Assembly (NCBI GenBank): GCA_019634575.1 | Contig: JAHCAY010000001.1 | Coordinates: forward strand, 1 to 64,000 | Direction: 5' to 3' | Length of the DNA: 64,000 nt | From: Candidatus Didemnitutus sp. | Lineage (GTDB): Bacteria > Verrucomicrobiota > Verrucomicrobiia > Opitutales > Opitutaceae | Shown: positions 16,574 through 25,620 of the stretch, in pieces | Layout: every line of letters begins with the position of its first letter | Position numbering within the stretch: the first letter of the stretch is position 1 | Position numbers and translations under genes: made by a program | The notes under the pieces: generated by a model | Seen by the model: only the letters and a program-made list of their open reading frames with translations | What the model was told of the DNA's origin: nothing | The model's database searches: none

Positions 16574-19120
16574 CTAGGGTTGGACGATGCCGAGGATGGC
16601 GAAGGCGCCGGTGCCGCGCACATCGAGCGTGTGGGTGCCGGCCGGGTAGTCGAAGGCGTGGACGTTCAAGGCTGGCAACGAGTCGAACTCGACGGCGTGT
16701 GTCAGCAGCGCCTCGACGCCGCCGCGCTCGCCGGCGGTGGCGTCGGTCTCGAGTTCGGGCGGCTTGCGCCACTCGGGGCCGCTCGCCTGGAAGTAGCCGA
16801 CGAGGACGCGCACGGGTTTCGCGCAAGAGAACTGGATCTTCAACGGAGCCGGGGCGCGCGTGGCGGCGAGCGAGAGCTTGATACCCTGCAATCCTTCGAG
16901 TTCGGGTGCGAGGGACTTGATGACCGCCTCCGAGTCGCTGAAGGCCGTGTTGCCGACCTGGGCGGTGAAGGTTTCGAGACCGGGCGTGAGCAGCTTGAAG
17001 TCCGCGGCGGGGAACGGTGCGTGGGTGCGGCCGGACGCCTGATGCTCGAGCGCGGCGACTTGGGCGCGGAAATCGGCGAGTTCCTTTTCGTAGACCGGCA
17101 GAAGTTGCGTCCAGTGATAGTTCGCGGCGTGGCCGCCGACACCGCCGGGGAGCGGGACGCGGCGCTGGCTGGTCTGCATCGAGTTGGCGGCCTTGTAGGT
17201 GTCCTTGGTGAGTGCGGCGAGGGTGCGATAATGATCCAGGCTCGCAGCTAGTTCACCTTCGGCGGTCCGCATGTGCGCGATGTCTTTGGTTTGCTGATAA
17301 CGCAGGACTTCGAGTGCTGCGGTGGTTTTCGCAGTGTAGCTTTGCGAGAGCGCGCGGATGCAGCGGACGTCGTTGCGCAGGCGCTCGAACTCATCGCGGT
17401 TGGCGGTCACGAGCGGAGCGGCGGCATCGATGGCGGCGAGGGCGCGGGCGGAGAAGTCGAGGACTTCGGCATTGATCGAGAGCGGCGTTTCGCCCTCGTG
17501 CGGAAGGCCCTTGGCCTCGCGTTCGGCGAACTCCTTCAGACGCTCGCCCGGGGGCGATTGCGATTCCCAGAGTTCTGGGAACTCGCGGTATTTCTCGGGG
17601 CGCACGAGTTGGTCGAGCGTCATGCCGAGCGACATGGTCTGGCGGTTGCCCTCGGTGATGCCGAAGCGGCGCAGGATGCGCGGCGCGCACTCGCCGGCGG
17701 CGTTGTAGGCGTCGAGGATGTGCGGCGCGGCCGCCTCGCCGTAGCGCTCGGCGAGGCGCCCGATCCAGTAGGCGCGCTCGCCAGCGGCGGGGCGGTCGGG
17801 ATTCCACGCGTAACGCGCCCACGCCTCGAACCAGATCCAGTCGCGCTCCCATTGCTTCAGCGGCGTCGGGGTGATGTCGGGCGAGACGGGCCAGTCCCAG
17901 TAGAACAGCGGGTAGAGGTGCAGGCCGTGGGCGCCGAGGCGGTCGCGCATGGCGACGACGGATTTCTGGATGAACTCGACGTTGCCGTAGCGGAAGGGCT
18001 CGAGGTTGGCGAGGATGTGGACGTTGGCGATGTGGGTGGAGCCGAGGCGGCTCATCGCCAGGTGGAGCTGCTGGCGGACGCCGCGCGGCTCCCACGTGGT
18101 GAGCGATTCGCCGTTGAATTTCGCCTCGGTGTAGAGGTTGCGGTAGACCTTCAAGGCCTCGGGCATGACCTTGGTGGCATCGGTCGCGTGGGTGCGCATG
18201 ATGACGGGCGGCTCGCGGGTCAGGCCGGCGGCGGCCATGCCGTCCTTTACGCCCGGGAGGATCACCTCGGTCATCCAGCGCGTTTGCGTGGCTTGTTCCT
18301 GCAACGCTTCGCCGAGGCAAGGCATGAGGCCGACGTTGGGATACTCGCAAACGAAGGCGGCGATCGATTTGCGCGTATAGTCGGCGGCGAGGTCGTTCCA
18401 CGCGTGCAGCTGGGTGGAGAGGCCGTGTTTCTCCGCGAGGGGCTTGGAGATGATGATGCTGTAGAATTGCTGGACGAGCCAGATGCCGCGGCGGTCGCAC
18501 TCGGCGGCGAGCCAGCGGAACATCTCGACGTTGCGCGCGAAGGTCTCGGGCGAGACCTCGAGTGCCTCGGGGTAATCGGGCAGCTTGACGAGCGAGGCGA
18601 AGGGATGGCCGTTCCAGAGGTAGAGCGTGTTCATCCGCAGGCTCGCGAGGTAGTCGAGGTATTCGGTCCAGGTGGCCTTGTCGTAGAAGAACGGGAATTC
18701 CTCGGGCGTGTAGGGATACTCGTAGACCTTCCGGCCCGGCAGCAGGTAGGTCTTCTGCATGCCGATGCACGGGCCGCGCAGGACGAATTGCGGGGCGTCG
18801 GTGAAGCGGGAGGGAAGCGGCTGGCCGGACTTGAGGCGGTCCGCGAGCTCGAGGCAGCCGTAGAGCAGGCCGGAGTCGTCGAGGGCGGAGACGACGATGG
18901 TTCCGCCGGCTGACTTAGTGATCTGGAAGCCCTCGGGCTGGAGCAGGCCACGCAGCGAAATGTCCTTGGTCAAGACGACGTGCGGTGCGGGAGACGGGAG
19001 CGCGTGCTCAAGTCGCTCGGCGCCGTAGCGCACGCGCGGCGAGGCGTCGGAGGGGATCTCGATCGCGGCTTGGGCCGCGAGAAACGGGAGGAAGACAGCA
19101 AGAAAGAGCCACGCACGCAT
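16574..19120 (-). CDS. Secreted alpha-glucuronidase-like protein, family uncertain
   Basis: This 848-residue protein has a signal peptide (residues 1-19). An N-terminal alpha/beta domain ending DSGLLYGCLELADRL resembles the domain that precedes the barrel in GH67 and GH20 enzymes. A TIM-barrel-like region follows (RMNTLYLWNGHPFASL, CDRRGIWLVQQFY, HIANVHILANLEPF, HLYPLFYWDWPVSP). The C-terminal third is helical and then ends in a beta domain (residues about 730-848). The closest match I can name is the alpha-glucuronidase group. I cannot identify the catalytic pair, and the C-terminal architecture is not standard for GH67 or GH115. In the operon it sits between a symporter and GH2 enzymes, and its start is only two bases after the symporter stop. 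Confidence 0.72.
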   Translation of the reverse strand: MRAWLFLAVFLPFLAAQAAIEIPSDASPRVRYGAERLEHALPSPAPHVVLTKDISLRGLLQPEGFQITKSAGGTIVVSALDDSGLLYGCLELADRLKSGQPLPSRFTDAPQFVLRGPCIGMQKTYLLPGRKVYEYPYTPEEFPFFYDKATWTEYLDYLASLRMNTLYLWNGHPFASLVKLPDYPEALEVSPETFARNVEMFRWLAAECDRRGIWLVQQFYSIIISKPLAEKHGLSTQLHAWNDLAADYTRKSIAAFVCEYPNVGLMPCLGEALQEQATQTRWMTEVILPGVKDGMAAAGLTREPPVIMRTHATDATKVMPEALKVYRNLYTEAKFNGESLTTWEPRGVRQQLHLAMSRLGSTHIANVHILANLEPFRYGNVEFIQKSVVAMRDRLGAHGLHLYPLFYWDWPVSPDITPTPLKQWERDWIWFEAWARYAWNPDRPAAGERAYWIGRLAERYGEAAAPHILDAYNAAGECAPRILRRFGITEGNRQTMSLGMTLDQLVRPEKYREFPELWESQSPPGERLKEFAEREAKGLPHEGETPLSINAEVLDFSARALAAIDAAAPLVTANRDEFERLRNDVRCIRALSQSYTAKTTAALEVLRYQQTKDIAHMRTAEGELAASLDHYRTLAALTKDTYKAANSMQTSQRRVPLPGGVGGHAANYHWTQLLPVYEKELADFRAQVAALEHQASGRTHAPFPAADFKLLTPGLETFTAQVGNTAFSDSEAVIKSLAPELEGLQGIKLSLAATRAPAPLKIQFSCAKPVRVLVGYFQASGPEWRKPPELETDATAGERGGVEALLTHAVEFDSLPALNVHAFDYPAGTHTLDVRGTGAFAILGIVQP

Positions 19121-19122
19121 GA

Positions 19123-20667
19123 TCAGGAAGCGGTTGTCGCTGCGAGGCGCTGTGCGCGCCAGCCCCAGATCGTCAGGCCGGCCGGGGCGCGCGGGCCGGG
19201 AATGACGAGGCTGCCGACGTAGCCGATCACGACCACGAGGAGATGGCCGATGACGCCGATGAGCACACCGTTGAGCTTGAAGTTCCACGTGCCGAGGTCG
19301 AGGACGGGCGCCTTGCCGGAGGTGAATGTCGCGTAGGCGGTGAAGAGGATGCACGCCGCGATGCCCACCCAGAGGCCGCGGAGATGCGCGCGGGTGCTGA
19401 GAAAGGCCAGGGCGAACACGCCGAAGAGACCGCCGGCGAGGATGGAAGTGGCGGTGAAGTAGAGCGAAAGCGCCGTGCCCTTGGTGCTCGCCAGCCAGAG
19501 CGCGACGAGGGTGCAGAGCGCGCCGGCGACGGCGACGATCACGCGGCCCATGAAAAGGCGTTCGCGGTCCGTGGAGTTTTGTCGGAGCTTCGTGTAGAAA
19601 TCCTCCACGCCGACGACGGCGAAGCAATTGAGGTCGGACGAGATCGTCGACATGGCGGCGGCGAAGAGCGACGCCATGATCACGCCGGCGAAACCGGCCG
19701 GCACGTGCGTGGTGAGGAAGTGCGGATAGAACTGGTCGGGCTTCACGATGTGCGGCGGCAGGACTTCGCCAGACAGTTGATAATAGCTCCAGGTGAGCGT
19801 CCCGATGAGAAGGAAGAGCGCCCACACCGGGATGCAGAGGAGCGCCCCGAGGGCGACGCCGCGGATGGCCGAGCGGTCGTCCTTCGCCACGAGGTAGCGC
19901 TGGATGATCGTTTGGTCGGCAGTGTATTTTTGCAGATACCAGAAGAAGCCGTAGGCGGCCATGACCCAGAAGCTCTTGCCGGTGAGGTCGAATTTCAATG
20001 TGCCGAGGTCGAACTTGTGGTTTTCCCACGCGAGCTGAAAACCCGCCGCGGCGCCGCCCGGCATCAGCACGAGCAGCGTGCCGAGGCTGATCGCGATGCC
20101 GAACCACATGATGAAACCCTGCGCGACGTCGGTCCAGATGACTGCTTCGAGGCCGCCCGCGTAGGTGTAGATTACCGTGACGACGCCCGAGGCGACGATG
20201 ACGAGCGACATGTCCCAGCCAGTGAGACTCTGCACCGTCAGCGCGACGAGGTAGAACACGAAGCCCATCTTCGAAAAATGCCCGAGCGTGAAACCGAGGG
20301 AGGTGTAGAGCCGCACGCTGTAGCCGAAGCGCTTTTCGAAATACTCGAACGCGCTCATGCGGACGACCTCGCGGAAAAACGGAATGATGATCGAGCCCAC
20401 GAGCACCAGAACGACGACCACCATGAAGCCGGGCACGAGCTCGGCCCAGTTGCCGCCGAACGCGCCGCCCGGATAGGCGATGAACGTGATGCTGCTGATC
20501 AGCGTGGCGAAGATCGACACGCCCATCGCCCACGCCGGAATCGAGCGCCCGGCCACGAAGTAATCCTCGGTCGTCTTCTGCCGGCGGCTGTAGCGCAGGC
20601 CGAGCGCGATCATGCCGAGCATGTAGACGGCAATGACCGCGAGATCCAGCCAGCGGAGGGAATTCAT
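19123..20667 (-). CDS. Sodium:solute symporter family transporter
   Basis: The 514-residue protein is an SSS-family membrane transporter with the canonical first helix (LDLAVIAVYMLGMIALG) and the following TTEDYFVAGRSIPAWAMG signature. About 13 to 14 helices are predicted. The conserved sodium-site region ATLISSITFIAYPGG is intact, as is FAAAMSTISSDLN in the eighth-helix region. Length is typical for sugar symporters of the family. It lies 24 bases after the sialidase-like gene and two bases before the alpha-glucuronidase-like gene, so it is the operon's uptake system. Uronic or other acidic sugars released by the neighbouring enzymes are plausible cargo. Confidence 0.92.
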   Translation of the reverse strand: MNSLRWLDLAVIAVYMLGMIALGLRYSRRQKTTEDYFVAGRSIPAWAMGVSIFATLISSITFIAYPGGAFGGNWAELVPGFMVVVVLVLVGSIIIPFFREVVRMSAFEYFEKRFGYSVRLYTSLGFTLGHFSKMGFVFYLVALTVQSLTGWDMSLVIVASGVVTVIYTYAGGLEAVIWTDVAQGFIMWFGIAISLGTLLVLMPGGAAAGFQLAWENHKFDLGTLKFDLTGKSFWVMAAYGFFWYLQKYTADQTIIQRYLVAKDDRSAIRGVALGALLCIPVWALFLLIGTLTWSYYQLSGEVLPPHIVKPDQFYPHFLTTHVPAGFAGVIMASLFAAAMSTISSDLNCFAVVGVEDFYTKLRQNSTDRERLFMGRVIVAVAGALCTLVALWLASTKGTALSLYFTATSILAGGLFGVFALAFLSTRAHLRGLWVGIAACILFTAYATFTSGKAPVLDLGTWNFKLNGVLIGVIGHLLVVVIGYVGSLVIPGPRAPAGLTIWGWRAQRLAATTAS

Positions 20668-20691
20668 GGGGAAAGTGACGAACAGCGAAAG

Positions 20692-22554
20692 CTACGGCGA
20701 CGCCACCGGTGTGAGCGTGACATCGTCGATCAAAAAGGAAGTGGCGGGCGTTTTCTCGTCGGCACCAGCAAGGTCGCGGCCGCCGAAGGGCCGCGGGCGC
20801 GCCGGGCCGGTGCGGAAGGTGAGTCGCTCGACCGTCGTCGTCGCCTCGGTCGGACCGATCGCGCGCGGCGTGGCCGATTGACCGTTGAGAAAAAGATCGC
20901 CGCGGTCGGAGGTGGATTTGGGCGAGGCGTCGTAGACGAACGCAAGCCATTCACCGACGCGGTAGGCGCCGTTGTCGGTCCACACGCCCTCGTGCGAAAC
21001 CCAGACGCGACCGTCTTCGCCGAGTGCGAGGAACAGCTGACGGTTGCCACGGGCGTCGGTGAGTTCGATCTCGAGGCGCGCGTTGGTCTGGCGCGGCAGA
21101 ACCTTGAACGCGGCTTTCAAGCCGTGCGTCTCGGGGAAGATGCGCGTGGCGCGCGCGTAGTCGTAGGGATCCTCGTCGCGCAGCTCGAGCGCGTGGTTCG
21201 ACTGGGAGTGCGGGAGTGCGTTTGCTCGCGAATCGACACTTGAAGCTGTCGCGAGCGAGCGAGCTCCCACAGGGGCATCGACGACGCGCACCGGCGCCCA
21301 GAGCGGGCTGTAGACATTCCACCCGGCGGGCAGTGTGCCGACGGCGTCGCTTTCGAAATCATCGTGCACGGCGCCGGTAACCCGGCCGGTGATCGGGGTG
21401 GGCACACGCGCGACCCAGATGTCCTCCTTGTTGACGCTGTAGGTGACCCACGTCGCCTGCGCGTGGTCGGGCGGCGTGCCATTGCCCTCCGCGATGGCGC
21501 GGACGTATTGTGGACCGAGGTTCTTGAAATTGCCCGCGAAGCGCTGGTCGGGCGTCTCGCCGTGGACGGTCAGCAGCTGGGAAAAATGCTCGGCGTCGTC
21601 GCTGGTCATCACCGCGAGCGGGAAGCGCAGCCGGTTGGTCGGATTGAGGAACAGCGCGAAGCGGTCGTCGCCAGTGCGCGCTAGCGCGTATTTCGAGGTG
21701 TTGTTGGGCAGGTTAGTGCCGAATTGCTTTTCCGTCCAGGTGCGGCCCTCGTCGCGCGAGAGGGCGACGAGCGCGTTCTTCCAGACGCCGAGGACGGCAC
21801 CGTCGGGGCGGTGGACGGAGGACATCGCCTTGCCGCGGATGGTGTAGAAGCCGCTCTCGTCGAGCTGGTCCTCTTCCCACCACTGGCCGGTCATGAGTTT
21901 GTTCGCGAGCAGCGCGTCGCACGCGGCGACGAAGCTGCGGGCCGGCGACGCCGTGTAGAGCGGGTAGGGCGGCGTAAAGTTCGCGAACGGCTGCTTCGCG
22001 TTGAAGCGGATGAAGTAGATCGGCCCGAGCGAACCGTCCTCGTGCAGCTCGCGCACGGCGCGGCCGAGGCCGGTGCCGTCATTCGGTTCGGGCAGCTTCC
22101 CGTAGAACGCGAGGGCAAGCAGCTGGCCGGCGGGCGCGACGTAGAAACCCATGCGCTGGTGCGCGAGGGTCGACGTGCCGTCGGGCAGCGCGAACGGCGG
22201 GAAGATCACGCGCGGCGCGTCCCACGCCACGCCGTCGGCGGAACTGGTGAGCCACGTCGAGCCTGCGCCCTGGTGCTCGCCGACGGGATTGCTGAGAAAC
22301 TCGAGGTAGAACTTGCCGCGCCACCACGCGAGCATCGGCTGGTGAAAATAGGTGTGGCCGAGTTTGTCTGCGTTGGCGGGGTGGGTGCGATTGGCGCGAT
22401 AGACTTGAATGTTCTGCACGCCGGCGACCGGGCGCAGGCCGCCGTCGGAGGTGGAGTCGGCGCGTTCGGTGCCGGTGAAAACGAACGGCGGTGCGGACGG
22501 CGCGGCGGCCAGCGCGGCGGGCAGGCAGAGGAAGCTTAGCCAGCGTGGCATCAT
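20692..22554 (-). CDS. Secreted Asp-box (sialidase-fold) protein with C-terminal beta-sandwich
   Basis: The 620-residue protein has a short signal peptide (residues 1-16) and a beta-propeller with an Asp box (SRDEGRTW near residue 260) and a related TSSADGVAW. A second beta domain follows from about residue 450 (ELRDEDPYDY, RQLFLALGEDG, GDLFLNGQ), resembling a concanavalin-like sandwich. Propellers of this type include GH33 enzymes that release sialic acid, Kdo and Dha. The start is ATG 22554, overlapping the pdxA2 stop as ATGA. A pair of REP-like palindromes lies in frame in the linker between the two domains (residues about 428-448). Gene context with an NAL/DapA-type aldolase fits a 2-keto-3-deoxy sugar acid as product. 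Catalytic Arg/Tyr/Glu residues could not be assigned. Confidence 0.78.
   Translation of the reverse strand: MMPRWLSFLCLPAALAAAPSAPPFVFTGTERADSTSDGGLRPVAGVQNIQVYRANRTHPANADKLGHTYFHQPMLAWWRGKFYLEFLSNPVGEHQGAGSTWLTSSADGVAWDAPRVIFPPFALPDGTSTLAHQRMGFYVAPAGQLLALAFYGKLPEPNDGTGLGRAVRELHEDGSLGPIYFIRFNAKQPFANFTPPYPLYTASPARSFVAACDALLANKLMTGQWWEEDQLDESGFYTIRGKAMSSVHRPDGAVLGVWKNALVALSRDEGRTWTEKQFGTNLPNNTSKYALARTGDDRFALFLNPTNRLRFPLAVMTSDDAEHFSQLLTVHGETPDQRFAGNFKNLGPQYVRAIAEGNGTPPDHAQATWVTYSVNKEDIWVARVPTPITGRVTGAVHDDFESDAVGTLPAGWNVYSPLWAPVRVVDAPVGARSLATASSVDSRANALPHSQSNHALELRDEDPYDYARATRIFPETHGLKAAFKVLPRQTNARLEIELTDARGNRQLFLALGEDGRVWVSHEGVWTDNGAYRVGEWLAFVYDASPKSTSDRGDLFLNGQSATPRAIGPTEATTTVERLTFRTGPARPRPFGGRDLAGADEKTPATSFLIDDVTLTPVASP
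21211..21272. repeat. Pair of REP-like palindromes inside a coding sequence
   Basis: Two diverged copies of the REP-like unit lie head to head: 21211-21234 (forward, with a small internal change) and 21249-21272 (reverse). Together they form a larger imperfect inverted pair. They stay in frame in the sialidase-like gene and encode a linker containing PVGARSLATASSV and SRANALPHS. Related copies are at 3609-3713 and 58872-58894. Confidence 0.78.
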
Positions 22555-23564
22555 GCGGCGGCGGGCGTGCGGTTGCGCGCCATGCTGGCGGCGAGCTTGA
22601 TCGCTTCGACAAGACTGCGCGGATCGCCGCGGCCGGTGCCGGCGTTGGCGAAATCCGTGCCGTGCTCGACGGAGGTGCGGACGATCGGGAGGCCGAGCGT
22701 GACGTTCACGCCGCGCCAGATGCCGAGCATCTTGGCGGCGACGTGGCCTTGATCGTGATACATCGCCACGGCGGCGTCGAACTCGCGCTGGAGCGTGCGG
22801 AAGAAAACCGTGTCGCCCGCGAACGGCCCGTGCGCATCGAGGCCGAGGGCGCGCGCCTGCGCGATGGCGGGGGCGATGAATTTTTCCTCCTCGTCGCCGA
22901 AGAGGCCGCCTTCGCCGGCGTGCGGATTGAGGCCGGCGACGGCAAGGCGCGGTTGGGCGATGCCGAGGCGGCGCACGGCGTCGTGCGTGAGCTGGAGGAC
23001 TTTCACGATGCGCTCGGGGCGGACGCGATCGATGGCCTGGCGCAGCGATACGTGGGTCGAGACATGGCTGACGCGCAGCGTGTCGGCGACGAGCATCATG
23101 GTGGCGCCGGGTGCGCCGCACAGATGCGCGAGCAGGCCGGTGTGGCCGTCGAAGTGGTGGCCGGCGGCGTTGAGCGCGGCCTTGTTGATCGCTGAAGTGA
23201 CGATCGCGCCGACGTCGCCGGCGAGCGCGAGTTCGGTGGCGCGCTGGATGGATTCGTAGGCGGCCTGACCGCACATCGGGTCGACGCGGCCGAGCTGGTG
23301 GCGCGCGGCGTCGATGTTGGCGAGGTCGAGCACCGCGATGCCGTCGGCGGCAAAGGCGGGGGCGTCGGCCGCTTTTTTGACGGTGCGGATCGGCAACGTC
23401 GTGCCGGTGTAGCGTTGCGCGCGCGCGAGGACGGCGGCGTCGCCGATGACGAGCAGCGGGCCGAGCGCGCGGACATCGGGTTGCGCGAGGGCCTTGAGAA
23501 TCAGCTCCGGGCCGGTGCCGGCGGGATCGCCGAGGGTCAGTGCGATGAGCGGGGTGGAGGTCAT
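22551..23564 (-). CDS. pdxA2: PdxA2-type 4-phospho-tetronate dehydrogenase
   Basis: The 337-residue protein is a PdxA-family NAD-dependent, metal-dependent oxidative decarboxylase. Visible motifs are TLGDPAGTGPEL at the N-terminus, the metal-binding FDGHTG near residue 140, NPHAGEGG and the late MYHDQGHVAAK (metal His). In E. coli-type genomes PdxA makes pyridoxal precursors. Paralogues called PdxA2, encoded beside a DUF1537 kinase, oxidise D-threonate 4-phosphate or D-erythronate 4-phosphate and yield DHAP plus CO2. Here the gene overlaps a DUF1537 kinase by ATGA (23561-23564), so the catabolic role is strongly favoured. The enzyme is cytoplasmic, with no signal peptide. Confidence 0.88.
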   Translation of the reverse strand: MTSTPLIALTLGDPAGTGPELILKALAQPDVRALGPLLVIGDAAVLARAQRYTGTTLPIRTVKKAADAPAFAADGIAVLDLANIDAARHQLGRVDPMCGQAAYESIQRATELALAGDVGAIVTSAINKAALNAAGHHFDGHTGLLAHLCGAPGATMMLVADTLRVSHVSTHVSLRQAIDRVRPERIVKVLQLTHDAVRRLGIAQPRLAVAGLNPHAGEGGLFGDEEEKFIAPAIAQARALGLDAHGPFAGDTVFFRTLQREFDAAVAMYHDQGHVAAKMLGIWRGVNVTLGLPIVRTSVEHGTDFANAGTGRGDPRSLVEAIKLAASMARNRTPAAA

Positions 23565-24718
23565 CCGGCGGCGAGCTCCACGGGGGCGGAGAAATGCCGG
23601 CGCAGATTGACCGGCCATTGGTAACTGCCCGGTTTCGTCGTCACGAGAATCGCGGGCGCCTCGATGGGGCGCAGCGTCACGACGCCCGGGCCCCAGACGT
23701 GGACGACTTCGAGACGGTGCCAGTCGAGCGATTCGAGCACGAGCGCGGTGGTGGTGCCGCCGGCGATGAGCACGTGGTCGAACGCTTTCGTGGGGCGGAG
23801 GCGGCGGATGAGGTGGAGGAAGATCCGGTTGATGGCCGGCGAGGAGCCTTTGCCGCCCTTGGGCTTGGCCTGGATGAAGACGGATACCATTTTGCCGGCG
23901 CGCAAGTGGGCGAACGCGGCGGCGGCGAGCGGGCCGGGCTTCGGCAGCTTGACGGGATCGAGCGCGAGGGCGGGACCCGGCAGCGGCGTGACCGGATCGG
24001 TCGGGGTCGCGGTGCCACTCAGCATGAGTGTCGCCCGCATGCGCGGCGGCGGGGCGGGCGCGATGCGCTTGCCCACGCGCAGATGCTGGAGCCACATGCG
24101 GAAGAAATCCGCGCCGCCAGCGGGGAAGGTCCCGGCGTCGAGGCGCGAGGCCCAGAGTGCGACATCGGCGGGGCTGCTGGCCTCGCCCACGCTCACGCCG
24201 GCGCGTGGCAACTCCTCGGCGGGGTGGTGGCACTTCACGGCGGAGGTGCCGTCCGCGAGGAGGCGGTCGACGAGGCAAGTTTTGCGCGGATGATGCGGCT
24301 CGCGGGCGAAGGGCGTTTTGTGCAGCGGCACGCCGGCGATGTAGTAGCGGCCGTTGTTGATACTGCGGCCGAGCGACGGATTGCACGGCACGAGCAGCGT
24401 GCGCTCGAGCCCGAACACTTCCATGCAGGCCTCGATCTCGACCATGACGTTGCCGCGGAGGACAGAGTCGACTTTCTTGAAGATGCCGCCGTTCGGGATG
24501 GCGCGCAGGCGACGGGCCAGCAGCTTGACGGCGCGGGCGGCGGCGGCGGGAGAGGCGAGGCGCGTGCCGCTGTCGCACACGATGACGTCGGCCGGGACGG
24601 CGCGGCGCGGCGGCTCGGTGAGCACCACGGCGCGCAGGCCGGCTTGGTGGGCCAGCGCCGCGAGTTCGGCGGCGCCGGTAAGGTCGTCGGCGATGACGAT
24701 CAGCGGCAGGCGGGGCAT
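23561..24718 (-). CDS. DUF1537 four-carbon acid sugar kinase
   Basis: The 385-residue protein belongs to the DUF1537 kinase family. The N-terminal domain begins VIADDLTGAAELAALA, the family's substrate-binding signature, and has FKKVDSVLRGN near residue 80. The C-terminal nucleotide-binding domain carries VLIAGGTTTALVLESL and VWGPGVVTLRP. Members phosphorylate C4 acid sugars such as D-threonate (DtnK), D-erythronate or 2-oxo-tetronates. The ADDLTGA motif and the GGTT loop are intact, so it should be active. It overlaps pdxA2 by four bases downstream and the aldolase gene by 19 bases upstream. A D-threonate kinase role is favoured by the PdxA2 neighbour but not proven. The close relative 3-oxo-isoapionate kinase is an alternative. 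Confidence 0.87.
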   Translation of the reverse strand: MPRLPLIVIADDLTGAAELAALAHQAGLRAVVLTEPPRRAVPADVIVCDSGTRLASPAAAARAVKLLARRLRAIPNGGIFKKVDSVLRGNVMVEIEACMEVFGLERTLLVPCNPSLGRSINNGRYYIAGVPLHKTPFAREPHHPRKTCLVDRLLADGTSAVKCHHPAEELPRAGVSVGEASSPADVALWASRLDAGTFPAGGADFFRMWLQHLRVGKRIAPAPPPRMRATLMLSGTATPTDPVTPLPGPALALDPVKLPKPGPLAAAAFAHLRAGKMVSVFIQAKPKGGKGSSPAINRIFLHLIRRLRPTKAFDHVLIAGGTTTALVLESLDWHRLEVVHVWGPGVVTLRPIEAPAILVTTKPGSYQWPVNLRRHFSAPVELAAG

Positions 24719-25620
24719 GGCGGGCAGGAGAGGGAGTCGAGTTCGGCGCGCAGGCCGGTGCGGGCCGCGGAGGAAAGAGGGGCGAGCGGAGAGAACATCG
24801 CGGAGCCGCAGATGCCCTGCAAGTCCAACGCCGCCTTCAACGCGGCGAGGGATTGGCCGAGCGTGCGGCCTTTCTGATAGACGGCGGTGACCGCATCCGA
24901 GTCGCGCTGCAGTTGCTCCGCCCGGGGCCAGTCGCCGGCGCGCGCCGCGGCGAAGAGTTGGGCGGCGAGATCGGGACGGAGGTTGCCGGAGCTGGGCACG
25001 AAGCCCCGAAAACCGATCCGCAACGCGGCGGTGCTGTGCGCGGCGGCGCCCATGAAGAGGGCGAAGTCGGCGCGCCCCGCGAAGCGCTCGGCGAGCGCCT
25101 CCTTGCGGCCGGGCGTGGCCTCGGAGTCCTTCAGGCCGACGATGTTTTCGCGCGCGGAGAGCGCGGCGAAAACATCGAGCGGGATCGACATGCCGACGGT
25201 CGCGGGAATGTTGTAGAGATAAAGCGGACCGGGCGTCGCGGCGGCGAGTTGCTCGAAGTAGCGCTGCATCTCGGCGGGCTCGAGTTTGAAGTAGTTGGGC
25301 AGCATGCCGACGACGGCGTCGGCGCCGATGCGGAGGTGTTCGCGTGCGAGGGCGACACTGTCCGCGAGGCAGTTGTGCGCGACGCACGCGAGCACGGGGA
25401 CGCGGCCGGCGGAGACGCGCACGGCGATCTCGACGAAGCGGCGACGCACGGCGTCGGGCAGCGAGGCGACTTCGCCGGTCGTGCCGGCGATGAGCAGGCC
25501 GCAGCCGTGGCCGGCGACGTGGGCGACGAGACGCTCGGCGCCGAATTCGTCGAGGCGACCGTCCGCGGTGGCCGGAGTGACCAACGGGACGATGACACCG
25601 TCGTGAGGAAAGGTCTTCAT
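24700..25620 (-). CDS. DapA/N-acetylneuraminate lyase family aldolase
   Basis: The 306-residue TIM-barrel protein belongs to the DHDPS/NAL superfamily. It has GTTGE near residue 46 (pyruvate carboxylate site), YNIPATVG near residue 137 (the Tyr of the family) and the Schiff-base Lys164 in VGLKDSEAT. These enzymes make or break a bond between pyruvate and an aldehyde. Because the gene sits between a DUF1537 kinase and an iron alcohol dehydrogenase, a catabolic 2-keto-3-deoxy-acid aldolase is more likely than dihydrodipicolinate synthase. The C-terminus ends with Cys and Pro residues, and its last 19 bases overlap the kinase start. The start ATG 25620 overlaps the dehydrogenase stop. Substrate is inferred; see the finding on Dha. 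Confidence 0.88.
   Translation of the reverse strand: MKTFPHDGVIVPLVTPATADGRLDEFGAERLVAHVAGHGCGLLIAGTTGEVASLPDAVRRRFVEIAVRVSAGRVPVLACVAHNCLADSVALAREHLRIGADAVVGMLPNYFKLEPAEMQRYFEQLAAATPGPLYLYNIPATVGMSIPLDVFAALSARENIVGLKDSEATPGRKEALAERFAGRADFALFMGAAAHSTAALRIGFRGFVPSSGNLRPDLAAQLFAAARAGDWPRAEQLQRDSDAVTAVYQKGRTLGQSLAALKAALDLQGICGSAMFSPLAPLSSAARTGLRAELDSLSCPPCPACR

Noticed and set aside
14288..17251. 987-codon open frame on the plus strand
   Set aside because: Antisense to the GH2 and alpha-glucuronidase-like genes. Composition is low-complexity and no family is recognisable.
22551..23564. Vitamin B6 biosynthesis role for the PdxA homologue
   Set aside because: Tight overlap with a DUF1537 kinase and location in a sugar operon favour the PdxA2 catabolic role.
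24700..25620. Lysine-biosynthesis dihydrodipicolinate synthase
   Set aside because: Family membership is right, but the operon context with kinase, PdxA2 and alcohol dehydrogenase points to a catabolic aldolase.
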